5,578 nucleotides of DNA from Bacillota bacterium (GTDB taxonomy: Bacteria; Bacillota; Clostridia; Peptostreptococcales; Anaerovoracaceae): NCBI GenBank assembly GCA_016281165.1, contig JAEEIC010000036.1, positions 1 through 5,578 on the forward strand. Direction: 5' to 3'. Within the stretch, counting starts at the first letter, position 1, and each line of letters opens with the position of its first letter. Both the position numbers and the translations under genes were made by a program. Of the stretch, positions 1 to 5,578 are shown in pieces. Below the pieces are notes generated by a model. That model had not been told where the DNA came from and made no database searches. It worked only from the letters and a program-made list of their open reading frames with translations.

Positions 1-1715
1 AGCACGAAAAAGCCCACCATGTTCTCGCCCGAGCCCAGCTCGGCCAGGCTGGCGGCGTAGACGGGCTTGTCGCCCACGTCGACCGCCCGCGCCTTGTAGG
101 CATCGGTGCTGTCCGAGAAGACGATGATCTCTGTCTCCTCGTCGCAGGGGATGCCGCTGTCCGCCCTCTTGATGTATCCGTCTTCGCTGAACTGGATGAA
201 GAACTCCTCCGCGCCGAAGCTGCTCTCGTCCTCTTCGGGAGGCTCGACGAGCCTGGTGCGGCGTTCCTGCGGGTACTTTTCGGCCAGCTCCAGGAGCTCC
301 TTCCTGATGACCTGCCTGACCCCGTCCTCCGAGGACAGTATCTCGTCAAGGCCCGCGATCTTCTGCTGCAGGCTCTCTATCTCCTTCGTCTGCTTGAGTA
401 TGTATTCTTTATTGAGGTTGCGCAGGCGTATGTTGGCCACGAACTCGGCCTGCGAGCGGCCGATGTCGAAGCCCTTCATGAGGTTCTTTATCACCAGCTC
501 GTCGGTCTCGGAGCTTCGGACTATCCTCACCGCCTTGTCGATGTCGAGGACTATCTTTTCGAGCCCCTGCAGCAGGTAGAGCCTGTCGAGCATGATGTCG
601 AGCTCGTACTGCAGAGACCTTTCCTTGGAGGCGCTGCGGAAGCGCAGCCACTCGTCCAGTATGCCCCTGACGCCCAGGGTCCTGGGCACCCCGTCGATCA
701 GAAGGTTGAGATTGCAGGCGAAGCTGTCGGTGAGCGGGGTGTCTCTCATCAGCTGTTCTATGAGCCTGTCGACGTCGGTCCCCTTCTTGTAGTCGATGGC
801 GATGGCGAGGCCCGAGAGGTCGGATTCGTCGCGCACGTCCGAGATCTGGGGGAGCTTTCCGCCCTTCATGAGCTCGGCGATCTTGTCTATTATGGCCTCC
901 ACCGTGGTCGAATAGGGTATCTCGCGCACGAGGATCAGCCTGTGCTTCTCGTCCACCTCGTAGACCGCGCGCACGGAGAAGGAGCCCTTGCCGCTCTCGT
1001 AGATCTCGCGCATCTCCTCCGGGACGTAGATGAGCTCGCCGCCGGTGGTGAAATCGGGGGCGGGCATGATATCGAGCAGGTCGGTCTTGGGATCGGCGAT
1101 GTACGCCGCCGCGGCCAGGCAGGCCTCGCTGAAGTTGAAGCCGGGGAAATTGCAGGCCATGCCGACGGCGATGCCCATGTTGGCCGAGACCAGGATGTTG
1201 GGGAAGCTCGTGGGCAGCAGCACCGGTTCCTTCTCGGTACCGTCGTAATTGTCGACCATATCGACCGCGTTCTTGCCCAGCTCGCCGAAGAACTCCGCGC
1301 AGATGGGCATGAGCTTGGCCTCGGTGTATCTGGGGGCCGCGTAGGCGGTGTCTCTGGAATAGACCTTGCCGAAATTGCCCTTGCCGTCGACGAAGGGCAT
1401 CAAAAGGGCCTCGTTGTTCTGGGTGAGGCGCACCATGGTCTCGTAGATGCCGGCGTCTCCGTGGGGAGAGTATTTCATGCCGGCGCCGGCGATGTTGGCG
1501 GACTTGGTGCGGCCGCCGGTGAGGAGCCCCATGCGGAACATGGTGTAGAGGAGCTTTCTGTGCGAGGGCTTGAAGCCGTCGATCGCCGGCAGCGCCCTGT
1601 CGGTGATGACGCTCATGGCGTAGGGCATGTAGTTCTCTATGACCACCTCGCGCTCGGGAAGCTTTCTGATGTTCTCGACGACAGGCGTATCTTCTGTTTT
1701 CTTCTTTTTGGCCAT
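1..1715 (-). CDS. Type IIA DNA topoisomerase, breakage-reunion subunit (GyrA/ParC-like), 3' end missing
   Basis: This is the DNA cleavage and religation subunit, which should form an A2B2 enzyme with the ATPase subunit encoded just upstream. The visible 571 residues hold the winged-helix/tower core (about 20-500) and the start of the C-terminal beta-pinwheel (from about 505). The catalytic tyrosine is Tyr130 in APRYTEAKL, preceded by Arg129. Ile182 in GIAVGM lies 52 residues later, the same spacing as Tyr122 to Ile174 in E. coli GyrA. The N-terminal RALPAIDGFKPSHRK segment (40-54) matches the family DNA-binding helix region. Differences from housekeeping enzymes: SPHGD (83-87) instead of HPHGD, Ala88 and Glu92 at the quinolone positions, two extra residues between GNFG and RYTE, and no GyrA-box in the visible first blade. 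The ATG at 1715 follows AAGGA with 7 bases between. The gene starts 12 bases after the preceding stop, so it is probably translationally coupled. The reading frame is open to the left edge. The family is certain; the gyrase versus topoisomerase IV label is not. Confidence 0.95.
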   Translation of the reverse strand, partial: MAKKKKTEDTPVVENIRKLPEREVVIENYMPYAMSVITDRALPAIDGFKPSHRKLLYTMFRMGLLTGGRTKSANIAGAGMKYSPHGDAGIYETMVRLTQNNEALLMPFVDGKGNFGKVYSRDTAYAAPRYTEAKLMPICAEFFGELGKNAVDMVDNYDGTEKEPVLLPTSFPNILVSANMGIAVGMACNFPGFNFSEACLAAAAYIADPKTDLLDIMPAPDFTTGGELIYVPEEMREIYESGKGSFSVRAVYEVDEKHRLILVREIPYSTTVEAIIDKIAELMKGGKLPQISDVRDESDLSGLAIAIDYKKGTDVDRLIEQLMRDTPLTDSFACNLNLLIDGVPRTLGVRGILDEWLRFRSASKERSLQYELDIMLDRLYLLQGLEKIVLDIDKAVRIVRSSETDELVIKNLMKGFDIGRSQAEFVANIRLRNLNKEYILKQTKEIESLQQKIAGLDEILSSEDGVRQVIRKELLELAEKYPQERRTRLVEPPEEDESSFGAEEFFIQFSEDGYIKRADSGIPCDEETEIIVFSDSTDAYKARAVDVGDKPVYAASLAELGSGENMVGFFV

Positions 1716-1727
1716 GTTTTGTTCCTT

Positions 1728-3710
1728 TTATACGTCAAGCAGGGAGAGGAACCTGCCGCCGTTGGCGGCGATGTAGTCCTTGCGGGCGGTGAGGTCGTTG
1801 CCCAGAAGGATCTCGTAGATGCGGGCGGTCTCCTCGGCGTCGTCCATGGTGATCTGGATCAGCCTCCTGGTCGCCGGGGCCATGGTGGTGAGCGACATCA
1901 TGTCGGCGTCGTTCTCGCCCAGGCCCTTCGATCTTTGTATCTTGACCGGCTTTCCCTTAAGATCCTTGAGTATCTGCGCCTTTTCCTTCTCGTCGTAGGC
2001 GAAGAAGGTGTCGCCCTTGCTGGTGATCTCGTAGAGAGGCGATTCGGCGATATATACCCTGCCCTCGCGTATGAGGGTCGGGCAGAGCCTGTATATCATC
2101 ATCAGGAGCAGGCACCTTATCTGGTAGCCGTCCACGTCGGCGTCGGTGCAGAAGATGACCTTGCTGTAGCGCAGCTTGGAAAGGTCGAACTGGGGGATGT
2201 CCTTTGCCCCGGTCTTGACCTCGACCCCGCAGCCCAGGACCCTGATGAGGTCGGTGATGATGTCGCTCTTGAAGATGCGGGCGACGTCGCTTTTAAGGCA
2301 GTTCAGGATCTTCCCCCTGATGGGCATCAGGGCCTGGAACTCCGCGTTGCGCGCCTGCTTGCAGGAGCCGAGGGCGGAATCTCCTTCTACTATATATAAC
2401 TCGCGCACGTCGGCGTCTTTGCTCCTGCAGTCCACGAACTTGGCGACCTTGTTGGTCACGTTCATAGTGCCCGAAAGCTTCTTTTTGATGCTGACCCTGC
2501 TCTTTTCGGCCTCTTCCCTGCTCCTCTTGTTGATCAGGACCTGGTTCATGATGCGGTCGGCGTCCACCTTGTTCTCGGCGAAGTAGCGGGCCAGGACCTC
2601 CTTGAGATACTCGGTCATGGCCTTCTCGACGAACTTGTTGGTGATGGCCTTCTTGGTCTGGTTCTCGTAGGAGACGGAGGTCGAAAAGCACGAGCTCACG
2701 AAGAAGAGGCTGTCGAAGATATCGTCGTAGGAGGGGACGGACTCGTTCTTGAGATACTTGCCCTGCTCCTTTATGTATTTGTCCAAAGAATAGACGAACG
2801 CGTTCTTGACCGCCTTTAAGGGGCTGCCGCCGTGCTCAAGGTAGGAGGAATTGTGATAATACTCCTGATTGCCGCCGTTCTCGGTGAAGCAGAAGGCGAG
2901 GTTCATCTTGAGCTTGTACTCGGGCTTGTCGGGCCTGTCGCGGCCGGCGGTGTCCTTGGCGAAATACTGCACCGAGGATATGGGGTTCTTCGCGCTCTCG
3001 GCGACGTAGCCCCTGATGCCCTCGGGATAGCAGAAGCTCTCCTCGGCGTATTTGCCCTTGGCCGTCTCCTCCTTCAGGACGAAGGTGACGCCGGCGTTCA
3101 CTATGGCCTGCTTCTTCAGGGTCTCGCGCAGATAGTCCATCGAGACGTCGATGTCGGTGAAGACGTCGAGATCGGGGAGCCAGGTGATGAGCGAGCCGGA
3201 GTGCTTATTGCACTCGGTCTTCGTGAAGCCGGGCGCCTTGGCCTTGTTGTTTCCGCGCTCGAAGGAGAGCTCGTACTCGAAGCCGTCGCGCCTGATGCGG
3301 GCCTTCATCCAGCGGGAGGCGTACTGGGTCGCGCAGGTGCCCAGGCCGTTGAGTCCCAAGGCGAAGTTGTAGTTCTCGCCCTCGGTCTGGTTGTACTTGC
3401 CGCCCGCGTAGAGCTCGCAGAAGACCAGCTTCCAGTTGTATTCCTTCTCGGCGTTGTTGTATTCCACGGGGATGCCGCGGCCGAAGTCCTCGACGGAGAA
3501 GGACCCGTCCAGGTTCCTGCAGACGATGATCTTATTGCCGTAGCCTTCCCTCGCCTCGTCTATGGAGTTGCTGATGATCTCAAAGACCGCGTGCTCGCAG
3601 CCTTCGATGCCGTCGGAGCCGAAGATGACGGCAGGCCTGAGCCTCACCCTGTCGGCGCCCTTTAAGGCCTTTATAGATTCCTGATCGTAGGTCTTTTTCT
3701 TTTCTGCCAT
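1728..3710 (-). CDS. Type IIA DNA topoisomerase, ATPase/TOPRIM subunit (GyrB/ParE-like)
   Basis: This subunit should bind ATP, dimerise as the N-gate, capture a DNA duplex and supply the metal-binding TOPRIM domain for cleavage. It has 660 residues, near the short GyrB/ParE form, without the long insert of E. coli GyrB. GHKL ATPase: EIISNSIDEA with Glu44, Asn48 and Asp51; EDFGRGIP (74-81) with Asp75, Gly77 and Gly79; and the glycine-rich lid GLNGLG (119-124). The transducer domain carries the ATP-sensing QTK loop at 351-353. The TOPRIM domain has EGDSA (442-446), MPIRGK (462-467) and DADVDG (523-528), so Glu442, Asp523, Asp525 and Asp527 are the expected Mg2+ ligands. KGLGEN (595-600) and the C-terminal tail are also typical. 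Odd points: PAVIFG replaces the usual PGMYIG, GDSALGSC replaces GDSAGGSA, and the usual Ser-His after DADVDG is Tyr529-Gln530. The ATG at 3710 has AGGGA 7 bases upstream. It is the first gene of a B-then-A operon. The family is clear; whether it is the cell's main or an extra enzyme cannot be told here. Confidence 0.96.
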   Translation of the reverse strand: MAEKKKTYDQESIKALKGADRVRLRPAVIFGSDGIEGCEHAVFEIISNSIDEAREGYGNKIIVCRNLDGSFSVEDFGRGIPVEYNNAEKEYNWKLVFCELYAGGKYNQTEGENYNFALGLNGLGTCATQYASRWMKARIRRDGFEYELSFERGNNKAKAPGFTKTECNKHSGSLITWLPDLDVFTDIDVSMDYLRETLKKQAIVNAGVTFVLKEETAKGKYAEESFCYPEGIRGYVAESAKNPISSVQYFAKDTAGRDRPDKPEYKLKMNLAFCFTENGGNQEYYHNSSYLEHGGSPLKAVKNAFVYSLDKYIKEQGKYLKNESVPSYDDIFDSLFFVSSCFSTSVSYENQTKKAITNKFVEKAMTEYLKEVLARYFAENKVDADRIMNQVLINKRSREEAEKSRVSIKKKLSGTMNVTNKVAKFVDCRSKDADVRELYIVEGDSALGSCKQARNAEFQALMPIRGKILNCLKSDVARIFKSDIITDLIRVLGCGVEVKTGAKDIPQFDLSKLRYSKVIFCTDADVDGYQIRCLLLMMIYRLCPTLIREGRVYIAESPLYEITSKGDTFFAYDEKEKAQILKDLKGKPVKIQRSKGLGENDADMMSLTTMAPATRRLIQITMDDAEETARIYEILLGNDLTARKDYIAANGGRFLSLLDV

Positions 3711-3751
3711 TTATGTTTCCCTGATGATCCGCTGTTTATACCGTTTCGCGC

Positions 3752-3773
3752 CCCGCCGGAGGGCCCGGACGGG
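3752..3773 (-). other. GC-rich hairpin in the predicted leader of the topoisomerase mRNA
   Basis: CCCG-CCGG (3752-3759) pairs with CCGG (3765-3768) and CGGG (3770-3773), with A3769 bulged and a 5-base loop at 3760-3764. It would form in the leader of about 80 bases between the predicted start near 3792 and the ATG at 3710. No U-run follows it on either strand, so it is not a terminator. It might stabilise the mRNA or affect translation; the role is unknown. Confidence 0.4.
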
Positions 3774-3798
3774 AGCAACGCATACTTATCTATTATTG

Positions 3799-3827
3799 AT
3801 CATACCATATTTTGCGGTCGATCTCAA
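3799..3827 (-). promoter_or_regulatory. Sigma-70/SigA-type promoter for the topoisomerase operon
   Basis: Reading leftward, -35 TTGAGA (3827-3822) is followed by a 17-base spacer and -10 TATGAT (3804-3799). Each hexamer matches the consensus at five of six positions, and the spacing is optimal. The spacer is AT-rich near the -10. Transcription would start near 3792, giving a leader of about 80 bases before the ATG at 3710. Only this reading is supported; no start site is measured. Confidence 0.72.
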
Positions 3828-3856
3828 GTATGTCCACTATATCGGCCGAAACGTAT

Positions 3857-3874
3857 CGGTCCTTGCAAGGACCG
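3857..3874. promoter_or_regulatory. Perfect 18-base palindrome, candidate operator
   Basis: CGGTCCTTGCAAGGACCG equals its own reverse complement at all 18 positions. It covers the candidate -35 of the rightward promoter and lies about 30 bases upstream of the -35 of the leftward promoter. That position suits a site for a dimeric regulator. A second, short palindrome (TCGGCCGA) lies at 3842-3849. No T-run follows directly, so it does not look like an intrinsic terminator. The regulator is unknown; none is encoded in the window. Confidence 0.5.
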
Positions 3875-3892
3875 GCCGCGCCGTGATATATT
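3863..3892 (+). promoter_or_regulatory. Candidate promoter for the DUF362 gene
   Basis: Reading rightward, TTGCAA (3863-3868, four of six matches to TTGACA) is followed by an 18-base spacer and TATATT (3887-3892, five of six matches to TATAAT). Transcription would start near 3899, about 50 bases ahead of the ATG at 3953. The -35 lies inside the 18-base palindrome, so a protein bound there would block polymerase. The match is moderate and the spacer is GC-rich, so it is a weaker call than the leftward promoter. Confidence 0.45.
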
Positions 3893-3937
3893 TTTTATGG
3901 CAGCATGAAGCGCCGCTCTACAAGACCCCATACAGCG

Positions 3938-3944
3938 AAAGGAG
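3938..3944 (+). promoter_or_regulatory. Ribosome binding site that sets the DUF362 start
   Basis: AAAGGAG is a strong Shine-Dalgarno match placed 8 bases before the ATG at 3953. The in-frame ATG at 3905 has only a T-rich stretch ahead of it and would add 16 residues unlike the family, so 3953 is preferred. Confidence 0.85.
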
Positions 3945-3952
3945 ACTTAAAC

Positions 3953-4945
3953 ATGGCCACGAACGGCAACATCTACGTGCCTCTCGAAGAGCGCACAGGC
4001 AATGAGTCCATCGTCTATTTCACCAGGGATATATCGCCCGAAGGCATAATGAAGGCATACGAGAAGGTATGCGCGAACATGACCGGCAAGGTCGCGATCA
4101 AGCTCCACACCGGCGAGAAGAACGGTCCCAACTTCACCCCCGCGAGCTGGGTGAAGAAGGTGATGGAGAACGAGCCCAGCCTTAAGGGCGCGACCATCGT
4201 CGAGACCAACACCTACTATCACGGCGACCGCTACACGACCGAAGAGCACCTCGATACCTTAAAGGTCAACGGCTGGGATTTCTGCCCCGTCGACATCATG
4301 GACGCCGACGGCACCGTCGACCTTCCCGTCAAAGGCGGCAAGTGGTTCGATCACATGACCCACGGCTCCCACATGACGGACTACGATTCCCTCTTCGTGC
4401 TCACCCACTTTAAAGGCCACACCATGGGCGGCTTCGGCGGCTCCAACAAGAACATCGGCATCGGCTGCGCCGACGGACGCATAGGCAAGGGCATGATACA
4501 CGCCAAAAACGGCGATATGTGGGGCGTCGTCGAAGAGGAGCTGATGGAGAAGATCTCCGAATCCACCAAGGCGACCATCGATTTCTTCGGCAAAAATGTC
4601 ACCTACGTCAACGTGATGAGGAACATGAGCGTCTCCTGCGACTGCGAGGGCCTTGCCGCCGCTCCCGTCGTGACCCCCAACGTGGGTATACTCGCCTCTC
4701 TTGACATCTGCGCCATCGACTGCGCCAGCGTTGACCTGGTCCACGCCATGACCGCGGAGCAGCATCACGACCTCTGGGAGAGGATGCAGTCCCGCCACGG
4801 CTTCAGGCAGCTCTCCTACATGAAGGAGCTGGGCATGGGCAACGACAGGTACATACTCATCGACCTCGACAACGGCGGCCGCGTGATCAGCGCCAAAGAA
4901 GCCGTCAAGGACGTCAAGCCCTTCAAGAGGATAGAGATCAGATAA
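3953..4945 (+). CDS. DUF362 family protein (putative Fe-S centre protein)
   Basis: The 330-residue protein matches the DUF362 family, often annotated as an uncharacterised Fe-S centre protein; its biochemical role is not established. Visible family hallmarks in order: GKVAIKLHTGE (45-55), VETNTYYHG (83-91), DIMDADG (114-120), the signature HFKGHTMGGFGGSNKNIGIG (152-171), and CDCEG (229-233) followed by GILASLDICAIDCASVDLV (245-263). Cysteines at 172, 229, 231, 253 and 257 could be cluster or metal ligands, but that is inference. The separate CxxCxxC ferredoxin segment that some family members carry is absent. No signal peptide or membrane segment is seen, so it is probably cytoplasmic. The start follows AAAGGAG at 3938-3944. 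The gene faces away from the topoisomerase operon and precedes a hydrolase gene by 45 bases, probably in one transcript. The family is secure; the function is unknown. Confidence 0.9.
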   Translation: MATNGNIYVPLEERTGNESIVYFTRDISPEGIMKAYEKVCANMTGKVAIKLHTGEKNGPNFTPASWVKKVMENEPSLKGATIVETNTYYHGDRYTTEEHLDTLKVNGWDFCPVDIMDADGTVDLPVKGGKWFDHMTHGSHMTDYDSLFVLTHFKGHTMGGFGGSNKNIGIGCADGRIGKGMIHAKNGDMWGVVEEELMEKISESTKATIDFFGKNVTYVNVMRNMSVSCDCEGLAAAPVVTPNVGILASLDICAIDCASVDLVHAMTAEQHHDLWERMQSRHGFRQLSYMKELGMGNDRYILIDLDNGGRVISAKEAVKDVKPFKRIEIR

Positions 4946-4990
4946 ATAGCAGTCAAAAGCGGCGCGTCCCCGGCCCCGAAGGAGGAAAGC

Positions 4991-5578
4991 ATGGACAGAC
5001 AGACGAAGATAAAGATCAACGGCCACATGATGAAGATACACATCATAACGGAGAACGAATCGGATCCGGTCATACTCTTCATCCACGGCGGCCCCGGCGG
5101 CATCAACCGCCACGACGTGATGCACAATCACCGCGACCTTCTCGACCGCTTCACCCTCGTGGGCTGGGACCAGAGAGGGACCGGGGGCTCCTATACCGGC
5201 ACCGACTTCGAGACCCTCACCAAGGATCTGGTGGTCGAGGACGCCGCCTGCCTCGTGGAGTGGCTCTGCGGGCGCTTTGACAAGGACAAGATCTTCATAC
5301 TGGGGCTCAGCTGGGGGAGCTGCGTCGGCACCCTGCTGGCGGCAAGGCACCCCGAGCACATCGCGGCCTACGTGGGCTACGGCCAGCTGGTCAACGGCCA
5401 CATGAACGAAGTGTTGAGCAGGAAATGGACCCTCGAACAGGCCGAAAAGGCCGGTGACAAGGAAGCCGTGAAGAAGCTCAAGGACATGGGCGAACCGGTC
5501 AACGGCATCTACAAGGGCGGCTACGAGTGCCTCCACGCCGAGAGGGGCATACTCAACAAGTACGGCGGGGTCTCTCCC
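4991..5578 (+). CDS. Alpha/beta hydrolase, proline iminopeptidase-like, 3' end missing
   Basis: The first 196 residues of an alpha/beta-hydrolase-fold enzyme are visible. HGGPG (32-36) is the oxyanion-hole motif typical of proline iminopeptidases and related S33 enzymes. DQRGTGGS (60-67) corresponds to the DQRGxGxS motif of the same group. GLSWGS (105-110) is the nucleophile elbow, making Ser107 the catalytic serine. The catalytic Asp and His should lie beyond the right edge. No signal peptide is evident, so the enzyme is likely cytoplasmic. The cap region begins at about 133 and is rich in charged residues, as usual for the family. The ATG at 4991 is preceded by GAAGGAGG (4978-4985) with 5 bases between. 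It lies 45 bases after the DUF362 stop with no terminator seen, so co-transcription is likely. The fold and nucleophile are clear; the substrate (N-terminal proline of peptides, another amide or an ester) cannot be read from this part. Confidence 0.9.
   Translation, partial: MDRQTKIKINGHMMKIHIITENESDPVILFIHGGPGGINRHDVMHNHRDLLDRFTLVGWDQRGTGGSYTGTDFETLTKDLVVEDAACLVEWLCGRFDKDKIFILGLSWGSCVGTLLAARHPEHIAAYVGYGQLVNGHMNEVLSRKWTLEQAEKAGDKEAVKKLKDMGEPVNGIYKGGYECLHAERGILNKYGGVSP

Larger units (their letters stand above)
3711..3952. other. Divergent intergenic control region
   Basis: This stretch of about 240 bases separates the leftward topoisomerase operon from the rightward DUF362 gene. The middle (about 3781-3840) is AT-rich compared with the flanking genes. 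It contains one candidate promoter in each direction, a perfect 18-base palindrome and a GC-rich hairpin, listed separately. No RNA gene or riboswitch was recognised. Small open frames across it lack a ribosome binding site and would cover the promoters. Confidence 0.85.

Noticed and set aside
942..2399. Long open frame of 485 codons on the plus strand
   Set aside because: It lies antisense across both topoisomerase genes, has a low-complexity Gly/Ala/Val/Asp/Leu-rich composition typical of the complement of GC-rich coding DNA, and shows no recognisable domain.
2832..3665. Open frame of 277 codons on the plus strand
   Set aside because: It is antisense to the ATPase part of the topoisomerase B subunit, with repetitive Leu/Val/Gly/Glu composition and no convincing domain.
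3857..3896. Palindrome followed by a run of six T as an intrinsic terminator
   Set aside because: The T-run (3891-3896) begins 16 bases after the stem ends. No gene pointing rightward ends upstream, so there is nothing to terminate.
3905..3952. Upstream in-frame ATG extending the DUF362 protein by 16 residues
   Set aside because: There is no Shine-Dalgarno sequence before it and it sits within a few bases of the predicted transcription start. The ATG at 3953 has a strong, correctly spaced AAAGGAG.
3724..4005. Open frame of 93 codons on the plus strand running into the DUF362 gene
   Set aside because: It covers both candidate promoters and the palindrome, has no ribosome binding site, and overlaps the well-supported DUF362 start in another frame.
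4946..4990. Terminator or promoter between the DUF362 and hydrolase genes
   Set aside because: The 45 bases hold the hydrolase ribosome site and GC-rich sequence, with no stem plus T-run and no -35/-10 pair.
4259..5536. Long open frame of 425 codons on the minus strand
   Set aside because: It is antisense to the DUF362 and hydrolase genes, both clearly identified by family motifs. Its His/Val/Ala/Asp-rich composition is the mirror of GC-rich codons.

Overview
The window carries four protein-coding genes around one divergent control region. The DNA is GC-rich, with strong purine-rich Shine-Dalgarno sites ahead of every start and frequent ATA (Ile) and AGG/AGA (Arg) codons despite the GC content. 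Together with the protein families present (a divergent extra type IIA topoisomerase pair and a short DUF362 protein), this suggests an anaerobic bacterium, most likely a GC-rich member of the Clostridia or a relative. That placement is an inference from memory of similar proteins; the sequence holds no rRNA or other taxonomic marker.

Left of about 3710, on the minus strand, lies a two-gene operon for a type IIA DNA topoisomerase. The ATPase/TOPRIM (GyrB/ParE-like) subunit comes first (3710 to 1728). After 12 bases comes the DNA breakage-reunion (GyrA/ParC-like) subunit (1715 leftward), which runs off the left edge. Both keep their catalytic residues, so the enzyme should be active. Both also depart from housekeeping gyrase and topoisomerase IV at positions that are normally near-invariant. 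The GyrA-box expected in the first C-terminal blade is not seen, which argues against a supercoiling gyrase. The pair is best read as a specialised or additional topoisomerase.

From 3711 to 3952 there is a non-coding divergent region of about 240 bases. It holds a very good sigma-70-type promoter facing left (-35 TTGAGA, 17-base spacer, -10 TATGAT) for the topoisomerase operon, and a weaker one facing right (TTGCAA, 18-base spacer, TATATT) for the DUF362 gene. A perfect 18-base palindrome covers the rightward -35 and is a candidate operator. A GC-rich hairpin sits in the predicted leader of the leftward transcript.

On the plus strand, a DUF362-family protein (3953 to 4945) is followed 45 bases later by an alpha/beta hydrolase of the proline iminopeptidase type (4991 onward, cut by the right edge). 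They are probably co-transcribed. Their joint role is not evident, and nothing links them functionally to the topoisomerase beyond sharing the intergenic region. I found no RNA genes, mobile elements, CRISPR arrays or convincing terminators.
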